Of a DNA stretch of 64,000 nt, positions 1 through 14,458 are shown in pieces. The notes under the pieces were generated by a model, which was not told the DNA's origin, did no database searches, and saw nothing but the letters and a program-made list of their open reading frames with translations. A program made the position numbers and the translations under genes. This stretch comes from Taiwanofungus camphoratus (Eukaryota > Basidiomycota > Agaricomycetes > Polyporales > Taiwanofungaceae): the NCBI GenBank assembly GCA_003999685.1, contig CP021233.1, positions 1,178,001-1,242,000 on the forward strand. Reading direction: 5' to 3'. Within the stretch, counting starts at the first letter, position 1; each line of letters opens with the position of its first letter.

Positions 1-2593
1 TCGTGTCCTTTGCTCGCAAAGTGACATCATGTCCATCGGTTCGTATAGTTAGATCTGGACCAAGGGGTCGAGAAGTTGAATACCCCTTCTGGTGCTTCCA
101 GAAGTGCATCAACTCTAGCTTATCTCCTTCGACGCCTAAACCTAAACGGTTTAGATCACCAACGAGATCATGGAAGACATTTGCCAAAATGGCATTGTTC
201 TTCAGAACAAGGGCTTGCGGGCTGTCATCACCAGCCTTCGGCGAAGCTGCCATGATAAGACCGTCGTCCACATAGAACTGGGTCCCGGTACGGCCCGGTT
301 GTACCAAATGGACTGGTGCCCACTTGTGTATGACCGGTGCAATATAAACCCCAGATAGGATCAGGGATAAACTAGAACCCTGACCGACTCCGATATCAAA
401 GTCAGATGGATTGGTCAAGGTGCCATTGAACAAGAATCGGGTTTTTCGCCCGATCAAGTAATTTGCCATGAAATTGCAGAGCTTGCTATTGAAACCCTGC
501 TTTCGCATTATTCCTACCAACGCATCATGGTTGATGGACGGGTAGAACTGTGACACATCGAGCAATAGCACCGATGGGATAAGGTTGCGCGCCCATGCCT
601 CTTTGACATTGTGCACTAATTGAATGCCAGCGTCAGTGGTGCTATGCTGCATAGCCCCACCAAACTGACATGGGTGTAGGATTCCCCATTTTTGGGCATC
701 CCACTGCATTCGTTTGGCAATGATCTTTTCAAACAGTTTGCCAAAGCAATTGAGCAAGCAGATAGGCCTGTAGGCCTTCGCTAGCGTATAGTCCGGTTTG
801 TTTGGTTTGGGTAAAACCACTGTAACAGACCGCTTGAAGACGCTCGGATAGACCTCAAAATCGAGGCAAGTGTTATAGTACGCACGCAACCATTGTCGCA
901 CGTGTATGCCGAGATCAATCTCGATACCCTCCTTAGAGCGCTCGATCCGATCCACCATCCATTTAATCCACATCCAGTTCACGTGATCGGGACCAGGTGT
1001 GGACGTATTGCTAGTGGATTTGAGATTCTCGCGAATCTCAAACTCACTAATATCTGGTAGAGTCAATTCCTCCCTTTGGGGAATTTTATCCACAAACGAC
1101 ATATCCACCGGCCGTGGGTTGGCAGGCATGAACTGAGCTTGAAATGCACGGCTGAGGTCATCCGCATTTTGGACTGGCGCACCATCAGCTTGTCGCAGCT
1201 GGATAGTGGCCTCTTGTCTTCTCGGCTTTGTCCATGCAACAAAATCCGAGATCAATTGGGGATTGGATTCATCCATGATCCGATCAAAGTGTGCGCGCTT
1301 CGCCCGCTTCGTGGCAAGGTGAAGTGTTGCACGTTGTTTATGCCGTTCGGACCGAAGTTCGGCAGCAACATCATATGCGTCTGCAGTGGCCTGAGCGCCA
1401 GGTCCCAACTGATGACGTATGTAGTGATACTGCCCAGACGCCGCACTAAGGCGGTGCTGGGTGTTCGCCAGCTTAGTGGCCGCACGGGAGCATGCAGCAT
1501 CCCACCACAACTTTGAATGTTTGGATGGTCGTTTCACTGCCGAAAACTCCATCCATAGTCATTGGAGGTCTCGCTCAAGGTGATCCCCCATTCTTTCAAT
1601 GCCTTGGGCGCTGCTGAAGTGTGTAGGGTAATCAGCGAACAATTTCGCCGTTGCCGTCACAAGTTGTTGGGCCGTGTCGCCAGTACGAGGAATACCCCGC
1701 ACCGGTTCTGGCTCAACCTCAATCAGCATCTCCCACCGCAGGACCGCATGGTCGCTGTTGTGGCGATGTGACATGAGTACATGAAGGTCTTGGCCTTCAT
1801 AGTACACTGGGTCGATCCACACCAAGTCAATGACTCCAGGCGTGAGAGCGATATTGTGAGAACGCCAAGTGACTGGACTGTCCTGGGCGTTCATCAAAAC
1901 CAAATTGAGTTCGGCCTGGGCCAACTCAATGAGGCGATTGGAATTAGCATAGTGCGGAGGCCGCACCCGAGATCCTGCAGCTCGTGCATCCCACAATGGA
2001 TGGCGGAGATTAAAATCCCCGCACATACACGCAATGGGTGGAAGCGCGTGTACACGTGTTTCCAGATATCTGACAGCATCAAAAGTGGTGCTGTCATTGT
2101 ACACATTCAGGACATTAAAGTCTCCGGACAGAAGCTTGAGCGCTACCAAAAGGCAATCCTTATGGGAGACGCTGTGGGTGACAACTTGCGAAAAAGCCGA
2201 AGCCCACCTCTTGTTGACATATACTGCGACCCGGGAATCTTTTGATGCCCCGAGGCACTTGAACGAGGCATGGGCAGACGTATTCTCATACGCCTCCCCA
2301 TCTCGTGACTTGGCTGAGGCCACATCCTTGATGCGGCCTCAGTATATTTCTTGGATACATATTATATCAGCATCCTTGTGTCTTTCCAGCAAAATACCAG
2401 TATTTTCCGCCGATTTCTGGGCATTTGCACTAATAATGGTGAGGACATGCCGATTGTTCGGTTCATTCTCAATTTCTTCGCCTCCAGTTAGTGGGCTAGG
2501 TGTGCGGTTGAGGTCCGGTGTCTCATATGAAGATTCGGATCTATCATGCGTAATATTTACAACCGGTCTTTGCGGTGTACTATACATAGGCAA
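1..2593 (-). CDS. LINE ORF2, endonuclease-reverse transcriptase (partial, two internal TGA codons)
   Basis: The frame opens at the ATG at 2593 and stays open to base 2 apart from TGA at 2341-2339 and 1561-1559. The N-terminal domain has the endonuclease signatures ADIICIQEIY and CMCGDFNLRHPLWD, the metal-binding and catalytic core of the LINE EEP family. A linker follows, then reverse transcriptase blocks in order: RPICLLNCFGKLFEKII, VLLLDVSQFYPSINHDAL (motif A), GVGQGSSLSLILSG (motif B) and FYVDDG (motif C with the catalytic Asp pair). The C-terminal thumb and any RNase H domain lie beyond the edge. The TGA at 1559 falls between endonuclease and RT and is followed by CTA; the one at 2339 replaces what looks like a Trp before GRIKDV. 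All catalytic residues visible here are intact. Confidence 0.88.
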
Positions 2594-2819
2594 CTATAAA
2601 ATTGTCCGCTTATGCAGTGGATCCTCCCACACCTCGAGGCCTAGGCGTACTCGAGTCACTGGAATGGATCTCACCGCTTTCATGACCAGATCCGCCTTCT
2701 CCATCAGAAGGGTCCGTGATCTCAAACGACTCGCCTGAAGTTCCAGGCCGATGATAGGCGCCAGGCCCTTCTAGGCCCCACGGAGCGCCCTCACTCGACC
2801 CTAGGACCTTAGTCATGGC

Positions 2820-3160
2820 TTCGACGCCACTCGACATGTCCGATACAGCCCGAAAAGCCACCGCGGGACTCTCTGATAGCCTCGAATCACGCCACCGCCA
2901 CTCCGCCAGTTCCGGTCCGATGTTCCGGTGTACCGATCCCTCTACGCACAACACGCCACGCGCAGTTGCCACTCAATGTCCTCGCACGTGACCGGTCTCG
3001 CCACTCCGATATCGCTCGATTTGCTACGATGCGCCACTCGATGTACTCGATAACGCTACGGCCCCAGGTCTTGTCTTAGTATATTTCATGCCACTCCATA
3101 ATTCGTAGTACGCAAGAAGTTAGGATGCCACTCGTACTATGCCACTCCCGATGCGCCTTA
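2820..3160. repeat. GCCACTC short-repeat cluster in the LINE inter-ORF spacer
   Basis: The heptamer GCCACTC occurs eight times within about 320 bp, starting at 2826, 2897, 2968, 3000, 3033, 3090, 3127 and 3141, all in the same orientation (GAGTGGC in the sense of the element). The first three are spaced exactly 71 bp apart; later spacings are 32, 33, 57, 37 and 14. The bases between copies are not repeated. The cluster lies upstream of ORF2, where an internal promoter, protein-binding array or translation element could sit. No function is shown by the sequence. Confidence 0.7.
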
Positions 3161-3708
3161 CATTATAGTACAGTAGTATAAATGCGATGTATGGTGTCTC
3201 GGAACAACAGAGAAGTTTTCCCCTATCCTGCAGAGCTCAAGAAGAGCATCTTCGATTTAGTCACCTACTGCGTCCTTCCGTCTTCGATTACGTTCGAAGA
3301 GTTGCGTCTACTATCTGCCTTCTACAGTATCTTGAAGGCTTGCGTCTCGTCCGTCTTCGACATCAGTCGAAAAAGTTGTGTTCAGTCTTACGCCCGCCTT
3401 CGAGCCACATCAAAGGGTTACACTAGCATCTCCCTCTCTAACCCAAGTCTGCCTTCTACAGAAATTCGAAGGGCTGTATATCAGCTAAGTTCTCACGTTT
3501 AAGCCTCTCCCTAGTATAGTACAGCATAGTAGCGCATCGAAGCTACGTCGAGCAGTTGCGACACACGTAGAGGGTCGTCGAAGACCTTCGTAGACGTCTC
3601 TCGACCCATTTGAGATCGGGAACCCTTTGCTGCTGACTCTCCCCTCCACACTAACTAGTTCTATAGCATTCCAGCTTCTCTAGGTCATACCCAGTAGGGG
3701 TTGAAGTA
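3161..3708. other. LINE inter-ORF spacer rich in TTCGA/TCGAA words
   Basis: No ORF with recognisable content. Between about 3250 and 3610 the words CTTCGA, TTCGAAG and TCGAAG recur about nine times on both strands, so the block is partly self-complementary. Two phrases containing GCCTTCTACAG recur near 3318 and 3450. This looks like locally amplified sequence and not gene sequence. Confidence 0.5.
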
Positions 3709-6210
3709 TTATAGTTCACAACACCGAGCTGGCTGTTTACCGCGTGCCTTTTCCGATAGGCCGCGTAACTTTCCTCTGGTGGCAGCTTTTGCGGCTGCCG
3801 CCCTTCCTTTGGCAACAGATACCACCGGCGGGTGGGCCTTATGCCATTGTTGGTCATGTCGTTTCTTCGCCCACTGGCACTTGGGCGAATCAGCTTGGTG
3901 TCCATCATCGCCAGATTTGCCGCAATTAGGGCAGCTAGCGTGTTCGGGTGGGCATGCTATTGTTGTCACTGACATTGCAGCCCTGCGTTGTGCGCAACAT
4001 GAAGCTTTTTCTTCGTGTAATGCCAAAATATGAGGTTCACCGCATTTGACGCAACACTCATGGGCAGATTGGCATAATGGGGCAATATGACACCATCGCC
4101 AACACCGGAGGCAGAGCGGGACGGCTGACGTCTCGATCCACGGTTGTAAACGGTACGTCTTGCCGAAGAGACGGGCCAGTTTCTTCATGATCCGGATGGC
4201 CGTAGAACCAGACCGGGTGTCGAATATGGCGAATATGAATAGGCCACTGCTGCCTGAGGCTGATTGATACCGAGCCTTAGGCGAATGATGTGGGTGTAGG
4301 ACTAATTCCTCCGCCCACTCATTGTTATGCACGAGTTCTTGGAAGACTTCGAGTGGCGTATATTCGACCCTAGATCCTTCCCGGTACAGCGGGAATGCCT
4401 TGATCGCCATCTGAGTGATGACATGAGCCCAGTCGAGCGAAAGCCCAACCAGGTTCATTTCATCTGGTGCCACATGGGGAGCGACTAGTCATCCCATGCC
4501 AGCTCTAAGGGCGCCCAATTCCATTGTGGTGGGTCGTTCACTGCATACCAAATGTACCTCCCCGTTTCCAGGTGGCACGATGGCATTTACGAGGTAGTTG
4601 ACTGAGTTTCCCGCTCCAGCCAACAATTGTTGTACGACGACCTTGAGGCTGTCGAGATCCAGGAGATCACCGAGTTCTAGAACTCGATCGAATCTGAGAA
4701 TTACGGTCTTGGGGCTTGCTCCCCGGGCCGGTTGTGTCGCGTGTTTAATCACGAGTGGGGGGCGCACATTTGATGAATCGCCTATTGTGATGAGGGGACG
4801 AGTGGGTTCCCGTGCCATTATCGTGGGGCCTATCCCACGTCCCCTTCCTAATCCAGGTCGGGGTCGAGGGTCACGCGTGTATCTGCTATTGCCTTGCCGA
4901 GAGGGCATTTGGGCGGGGGCAGCCATTCCTTGCGCAATGCGTAGAGCATCGGACAATGAGATGTTGGGGGCGATTTGCGCGATCTCTGTCGCTCCCCGTA
5001 TGTCGTCTCAGTTGGGACTTTCATCAGCTGTAAGGTCGATTACTTGCCCTGTATTCGCCTTTTTTGCTATGGGCGACGCCGCTCTGCTCCTTGTGGGAGA
5101 AGGTGGAGCTACACGCTTCTTGCCCTTATCTGTCGGTGCAGATTTGGGCCCTTCTTTAGGTGGCGACTGGATTCGCACCTGTTTGGGCGTCTGTTTAGCA
5201 GACGATGAGGCCGTAGCAGTGGCGTAACCTGGTGCTGCGGCAGCTATTCCCTCCACTCTTTTCGACAATGCTCGTAGGGTGGATGTGTTCGTAGTGACAG
5301 CTTGTATTAACTTGCCACTGTCATTGGTGGTCGAGGTCGCAATGGCCCCAAGCGTTGTGCGTGCTCCTTCAAACCATTGATCCGATGGTTTGGGGAGTAC
5401 CGATGTGAGTGCCACCGACATTTCGCCGATGGTTTTGCGTTGTTCGGCAATAGTAGCTTCCAACTCCGCTCTAATGTCAACTAGTTCGCGTACCCGGGTA
5501 GCCAGATGACCTATCCCATTAAGGTCCGCGATATGTTCCGCTCCAATCAAAGTGACCATTTGATTGGCCACTTGTAGAGCAGCTTGCGCTGTATCCCTCC
5601 ACTCAAGTCCGTAAGCTTCAGCGTGGTATTTGTTAACATCCCTCCGTATGATACGTGAATACGCATCCCGGTCGACATGCAAGGTGTACGAGATGTGTTG
5701 CAACGATTTCCTGATGGCCGCTAGCAGGGAGTCTGGAGTCTCATCTTGTGACAAACAGGTGCCTTGAAAAACCTGCACTTTGGGGGCCGTTGCATACATC
5801 GTGGCCTCGGGTAATGCCGAGACATGCGGTGCAGGCCCCCCCTGTGGGAAATCGATAAACGTGTGGTCCTCGATGTCCCTCTGGGGGTTGCTCACCTCTG
5901 GTATGGGGGTGGGCATGAAAGGCTGAGTTGGCATGAAAGCCGCTGCAGCAGATGAGGGAGGTGGAGACGACTCTGGGATGGTCTCCATCTCAAAGGAAGC
6001 TCCACGAGCAAGTCGTAGAGCCTCAACTTGTGCTTGGGTTTGAGATCCCCGCACATCAGGCGCAGGGTATGGGGCAGGTCGCCCTGAAGGTGTACCGCCG
6101 GACACTCTCGAAGACGACGTGCCAGTCGAGGGCGTCCCAGTGACTTGGGAATCACCAGCGATATAATGGGAGCCAGTTGGGTTGGGAACGGGAGTGAAAG
6201 CAGGGGCCAT
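3709..6210 (-). CDS. LINE ORF1, gag-like protein with zinc knuckles; two internal TGA codons
   Basis: One frame of 834 codons runs from the ATG at 6210 to a TAA at 3711-3709. It is broken only by TGA at 5010-5008 and 4491-4489. The first 400 residues are Pro/Ser/Thr-rich, then mainly helical (about 130-300), then basic (KKRV, KKAN). The middle part begins with the motif SDALRIAQG and has an Arg/Gly-rich stretch (PGLGRGRGIGP). The last part carries the gag-like core and Cys/His clusters (CLRCWRWCHIAPLC, CVKCGEPH, CPNCGKSGDDGHQ), typical of nucleic-acid-binding LINE ORF1 proteins. Both internal stops could be CGA to TGA changes. The second is followed by CTAG, the best-known readthrough context. 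Whether the full-length protein is made cannot be decided from sequence. Confidence 0.8.
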
Positions 6211-6235
6211 TTCGATGACTAAGCTAGGGCGCCTA

Positions 6236-7434
6236 ATGGAGATGATGGTGGTACTGGTTCAAGAAGCGGTGAGCGCCCAAACCTTAACAGTCGGCTGTAC
6301 TGTGAAAACTGAAAGATGAGAAACTGAAGCTACAATGAGAAAAGAAAGGATTGCTAACTATAAGAGTCCATGAATGTACTACTTAGTCCATGGGCATGTG
6401 CTACAATGGCCATGGTCTGACTAGACCAATCACAGTCTAGAAATATGTTAAAGGCAAGTTGCTAAACTGGTCAGAAAATGGATACAGCTTACCAGAACCC
6501 ATGGTTTGGGTGGCCTGGAACTGGTAAGGCAGGGACATGAGGAGGAATGAGCTGCATTGGAACAGGAGAGAGGGGCAGAGGGCAGTGGATACCTCCCAAA
6601 CATATGTTATTTGTAGCTATCATATCTGCTGGGAAAGGAATATAAAACATTTGCATTCTGCTTAAGACAGCAAAAATGATGCCCAGAGGATCAATGCTTT
6701 GCAGATTATACATATCAGTCCAAACTGATCCTGGATCAGTGTTTGGGTGCTGATAGACAGACTTTTGAGTGTGGTGGTAATGAAGGACTTGCTGCAAGCA
6801 TTGTTGAATTCTTGCATAGATGGTTTCTAAAAACACTTGAGCTGAATCAGTATGGGACAAGATGACTAGCATATGCCTATGCATATTAAAACCATTCAGG
6901 GGAGCATCCTCAATGGAATGTGTTATTAAATTGAATGACACCCTGTAAGTTCCAGGTGGAAATTGTACAAGTTGTAGTGGGGGTGGCACTGTTACAAATT
7001 AGGTGCTTGATACTCCAAGAAAGAAAAACAACAAGTACAGTACATACCAATGATAATGGGGTGCAGAAGGGGCAGAGCCATTGTTCAATGGTGCAAAAGT
7101 TGTTTGACAAACCATGGGAAGGTTCCAATCTAAGATAGACCCAACTCAAAACTGAGGACATCACATGACCAAGAATTGTCACGCTTACACTCTTTGGCAG
7201 AGGGTGCACACTGCACACCAAATTGTCTAAAAACGAGTGTCCTGCATTGAAAACATAAAACCTGAGAGTCCGAAATGAAGAATTTGTTAAATTTTCTCAG
7301 GTTTCAAATTTTTGATATCTGTCATGGATCTTTAGAATTTCTGTGTTGCGAGAGAGAGTAAGTTGCTTGCAAGAGATATCGCATAAAAATCTATGGTATG
7401 ATAAGCCATTCTCAAACACTGGGTCCTTCTCAAA
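6236..7434. other. AT-richer segment with no recognised gene
   Basis: Composition changes abruptly to AT-richer DNA from about 6300 to 7430. Two overlapping minus-strand ORFs (6989-6489, 166 codons; 7221-6910, 103 codons) have no recognised domain. The first is rich in Met, Ile, His and Gln and ends with a Pro-rich tail. The segment may be part of another repeat or an older insertion next to the LINE 5' end. Confidence 0.4.
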
Positions 7435-8314
7435 GTGGTGTCACACGATAGTACTTCTTTCAACACCATGACCTCCATCCATGTACGGACGAAAAAAACT
7501 GCTGTCACGCCAGAACACGCTCGATATTTGACCGAACAGCTGACTTACTACTGGGCGCTGATGGAAAAGCGTTCCGCGCAAGTCCGCCACCTTGGGCCAG
7601 ATCTCGCACCTATTTATGAACGGGAGACAGAGAAGTGGTCCGCCAGCTCAACGTATCCCAATGTCGAACCACAATTTGGGGATGCAAAGGCGAAAGCTGA
7701 ATTTACTACCAAAGTGGACACCATTTGCAGTATGGAACCACGAACCACCGAAGAGTACGTCAAGTATATCTCGTTTGTCTTTCACGATTAGCTGATCTTT
7801 CGTCAAGATGCTGTCTGGTCATCTTCGCCTGTTGGGCAGGCGTACAGCGTATCATCAATCAAGAAATCCGATTCATTCCCGATAACCAACACGAACAGAT
7901 TATGACCAATGCACGACAAGCGTTGTAAGTGGGCTGTGCCCCTTCAATCACACGATACATTGATGTTCTATAAACTACAGGATGGAACAGCGATCTGAAT
8001 CTGATCCTGCATCTGCAATGCGCGCATTCCAGCCCCAGGCACTCGCGTACTTCCCGCAGTATCCCAGCGCCGTATCTGAAATCAGTGGAGGCGCGACTGC
8101 TCAGGATGGCGGAGACCTCATCGGCCAGTGTGTTTGCTCCCGTGATTATGAGACGAACAAATTAACGAAATTCACCGTCGTGGATTACTGCAAAAGTCGG
8201 ATTAGAGGTGATTTTTACGTGGTCGAGGAAGAAGATGCTAATGGGGGACATGTGGCTAGAGAAGTTGATAGCATCGCCATGTATAAGATATTGGCGAACA
8301 GAATACCCGTTTAA
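7435..8314 (+). CDS. hypothetical spliced protein
   Basis: I do not recognise this protein. Three coding stretches line up. The first exon runs from 7435 (or the second Met at 7468) to about 7758. The second starts after an AG at about 7847 and reads RIINQEIRFIPDNQHEQ. The third is 7981-8314, ending at a TAA. The last intron, 7925-7980, has a clean GTAAGT donor and CAG acceptor and keeps phase. The donor of the first intron is uncertain; GTCAAG at 7759 or GTCTTT at 7777 both keep frame with the acceptor at 7847. The product is about 240 residues, hydrophilic, with no signal peptide or membrane segment. The C-terminal half (VCSRDYETNKLTKFTVVDYC) is cysteine-containing. It could be a lineage-specific basidiomycete protein. 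Confidence 0.55.
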
Positions 8315-9527
8315 AGCATACGCGTCCGAGAAATGAATTGTAGTCCAACTGCGAATTTCAGAGCCCGAAGTATACCTGTGCTGTGGGAATGGAACTGCGT
8401 GTGAGCTGGGATATGATCAGCGCATCAAACAAAGACCTTCGTCTACTCCTTAGAAAGTAACAGTCGTACTAACATCCACATTTACCAATTGGTTACTGTC
8501 GTGAGCTATGGTCTGCTTGTAGCTATGGTGTCCAGAGGTCACGAAGCTCGACTTCAACTTCTTCAAACAAACTTCCCTGTCGACATGTCGGCGTCGCCCA
8601 CCACCCACATCCATCGCGCTAGCTATCGAATAAAGGCTTTCTATCGATCGAACCAACAAGGGATCAATCAATTATCGATGACAAGGTTAGTGTCGTCAGA
8701 CCAAGGTCCTTGGATATTTTTTCATGGCCGGTGAGCATGGTCGCGCTACAGTAGCACAACCATAGTAGCGGTGCTACTAGCTCTACTGTGCATCACTCTA
8801 GTATTTATCAAGTACATACTGCTTCATCACAACATTTTCGTTACTTTTGTATCATCCCCACCTCTTATGGCTGTTACTCATCTCAGTCTGGATATGGTTA
8901 TACATGTGGCATCGCGAGCATTGTTCCATAACATGAAACAATAGGCTGCCTACAGTCTGTTGCATAAGTACACCAACGGTCTTTGTTTTAGAAGCGGTGC
9001 ACAAGCACGCAATGATCCTCTGGTTCCCGGGACTGTCAGTTGACCTCTCACTGACCGTAGTCAGACTACGCTCAATTCCTTGGACGTGTAAAGCATAGTA
9101 GTGTTGCGGTCAAGTCGAGTTGAACTCGGGACTCGACTCGACTCGCGTGTCGACGACTGGACGAGTTGGTGTTTCTGATAACATAAGCATGATCTCACGC
9201 AGTGATTGGCCAGTTTCCTGTTCCAGCTGCCTCTTACATAAGCATCATCGATCCAGACTTTACACGTGAGCTGGGACATGGAAGCCTCAGCTATCGGGGT
9301 CGCCCATCATCTCACTTGAGTAGCTTGGAGACGCGGCGCGGGGCCTTTCCGGTGCCGTTATTTGGTGCACTTTCTTCCTGGAATTAGGCCCATCACGTCC
9401 CTTGCACCGACCAGAAGTCATCAGTAGTCCCTGATATGATCAGAGAGCTATAATCAGAGTTGTCTCACACTTTTGGTGTGATAATTTTCATCGGACATCG
9501 TGAAGCGCGTCTTTCCTGTCACGAAGG
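8315..9527. other. intergenic, low-complexity patches only
   Basis: No gene recognised. It contains a palindromic patch near 8740-8800 (GCTACAGTAGCAC and GTGCTACTAG words) and a short GACTC/ACTCG run at about 9114-9155. The last few hundred bases should hold the promoter of the GMC oxidoreductase starting at 9528; I see no clear TATA element. Confidence 0.4.
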
Positions 9528-12467
<2,940 letters not shown>

Positions 12468-12717
12468 GACCGTTGGCAATTTTGCGACAGGTAAGTACAG
12501 ACGGGTCTATCAAAGAATATCAGTCCAGAGGAGAATATTAAGTTCGTCTTAGGCCACTTTTCGTTTGGCAAGGTCAAAATCTGCGCTACGAAATATACCC
12601 TTCAATCTTATCCTCTTGGGTGCTTCACTCCTTCCCATAAATAAACGCTCCTTAAACTATATCCATACTGTCATTTAGAATGTACTTACTTTCCTACGTT
12701 TAATGTATTCGCATATG

Positions 12718-13137
12718 TCAATTTGAGCCCCGATAAGAAGCAAGCGCTTTCAGCTTGACCGATGCTGTTGAGCCAAAACATTCAATGTTGTCGCCGAGGA
12801 CGAGCTGACCCAGCTGTTTGCGATCCTCGGCAGTCATATCATCAAGCCTGAAGTTCACTTTTACCGATGTCCGATAGGATTCAGTAGGCTTTGATGATTG
12901 GCCTCTGGATTTGATCCACTGCAGGACGAGCGCGAACTATTCGCCAGGCGGTAGCTGTACCAGTAAAGAATTTATGATCAACAAGTTCCAGAAGCCGAAC
13001 GTCTGATTTCACAGAGAAGTCTCTTCGAGCATTCCCAGCTACTTCAAGTTACCAGTTTGTACACCTTCATGACCATCAAGAACCATCGAGTCATCACCTG
13101 CAATCGATCCAATCAACTGTTTGAACAGACCTTCGAC
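12718..13137 (-). pseudogene. decayed or heavily spliced remnant of an unknown gene
   Basis: The minus strand holds three protein-like pieces in successive frames. One is near 13137-13040 (GLFKQLIGSIAGDDS, then LDGHEGVQTGNLK). One is near 13015-12870 (ARRDFSVKSDVRLLELVD, FFTGTATAWRIVRARPA). One is near 12880-12718 (SYRTSVKVNFRLDD, EDRKQLGQLVLGDNIECFG), ending in TGA at 12720-12718. Codon-like texture is strong, but no start is visible and the last frame has a TAG at about 12955. I do not recognise the family. It is either the 3' end of a gene whose 5' part was lost when the neighbouring hydrolase promoter arrived, or a short gene with introns I cannot place. Confidence 0.45.
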
Positions 13138-13255
13138 GAATCAATCACTTGTTACAGTCATACATAATGGGTGCTATATATCAGGCGCACATCCACCCCT
13201 TTTCCATCGCCAACGTTGAAACCACCCTCAACACTGGGCGACTAGCACTAGCACA

Positions 13256-14458
13256 ATGCCATCCATGATAGTGGACCAGAACGGGACCGAGCTCTCGTAC
13301 ATTGATAGCGGCGCGCCCCCTGCGCCTGCGTTCGCATCGAACTATGTAACAATATTCATGGTTCATGGGAGTGTCTTTACGTCTCGTAAGTGTCTGTCAT
13401 TCAGGAAGGCTTAGTCTCTCATCTCAGGGGTGCTCTGGAAGCTGTGTTTCAGAAAGTGATGTCGTTGGCGCCCAAGTACGGCCTGCGCATCGTCGCCATC
13501 AATCGCCGCGACCACCCAGGGTCCACGCCTTTCTCCCCTGCAGAATTGCAGGTCCTTGCAAGCGGTACGGACGAGGAAAAAGGCTCCTTCGTCCGCGCAC
13601 GAGGTCTCGAGCTTGCCACGTTCACCGACAATTTCATCAAGCAGAATAACCTGCCACCCATCTCGGAGGACGGCAAGGGCGGGGGAATCGCTTTACTTGG
13701 GTGGTCTCTCGGCAGTACGGTTACCCTTGCCTGTGTCGCGAACATCGACAGTTTGCCGGCCGAGGTTCAGTCGCGCTTCAAGTTGTACTTACGAGCACAT
13801 ATATTACAAGGTATGTTAGCCTGGACATTCAGCAAGGCATCTGTGCTGACGGTCCACCAGAGCCCCCTTCTGTAGCTTTAGGCACAGCCCTGCCGCCAAA
13901 GAGCTGGTCCCCCCAAGTCGACACCACTATACCCCCTGAGGCTCGAGATCCTGTCTTTACGCGGTGGATCACAGCGTACTTCACCCACGGTGATCTCTCA
14001 ACGCGCGATCCGGATGTCCTCGAATACGTCGTGCCAGCGACCTTCCGCGCTCCGAGCATCTATAATATGTCCGCCGAGCAAATTACGCAGATTGTTTATG
14101 AGCGCGTTGCATCCACTACTGACCTGTCCATCATGATCGGCCTGGGGCCGCACCCGCTCGCGACGTATCGTAAGGCGTGTTTCGACAGAACCATCAGAGA
14201 GAAGGTGCCGAAGATGAACGTTTGGGTCTGTACTGGAGACGTCACTGCGTCGTTCTCGCCCCCCGCGTTTTGGGATCTTCAGAAGGACAATGAGGCGAAT
14301 GGGGGTGGATTGGTTACGTTCAAGGTCATCAAGGGTGTAAACCACTTTGTAGGTCTTTGCACAGGTTGGTCATGGTTCATTATGCTGATCATTTGCCGCA
14401 GATGCACTGGGACGAGCCGGAAATAGCGATCAAGAACTACCTGGAAGCCCTGGCATAG
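13256..14458 (+). CDS. alpha/beta-hydrolase fold protein
   Basis: Four exons: 13256-13385, 13442-13810, 13861-14348, 14402-14458; 1044 nt, 347 residues. The introns (56, 50, 53 nt) have GT-AG ends and keep frame. The strand order of the fold is visible: oxyanion motif MVHG near residue 37, nucleophile elbow GWSLGS (Ser of GxSxG) near 110, a C-terminal Asp candidate in VWVCTGDVT and the catalytic His in GVNHFMHWDEP at the end of the last exons. No signal peptide is seen, so it is probably cytosolic. The substrate cannot be inferred; soluble fungal enzymes of this type include esterases, lactonases and epoxide hydrolases. It lies 0.8 kb downstream of the GMC oxidoreductase on the same strand and converges on the SDR gene. 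Confidence 0.85.

Larger units (their letters stand above)
1..6235 (-). mobile_element. LINE-type non-LTR retrotransposon, truncated by the window edge
   Basis: Two consecutive minus-strand reading frames have the order of a LINE: a gag-like ORF1 with cysteine-rich zinc knuckles (6210 to 3709), then an ORF2 with an AP-endonuclease-type domain and reverse transcriptase (2593 to beyond base 1). A spacer of about 1.1 kb with short repeats separates them. The 3' end lies left of the window, so the tail and target-site duplication cannot be seen. No frameshift is needed in either ORF; the only interruptions are four in-frame TGA codons. The element is therefore either young and lightly mutated or uses stop readthrough. 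The 5' limit near 6235 is estimated from the ORF1 start and the change to AT-richer sequence. Confidence 0.88.

Noticed and set aside
1076-2738. Plus-strand ORFs across the LINE region
   Set aside because: They are antisense shadows of the endonuclease and reverse transcriptase frame.
9114-9160. Possible CRISPR-like or satellite repeat of ACTCG words
   Set aside because: Only a few imperfect 5-6 bp words over 45 bp; simple low complexity in a eukaryotic genome.
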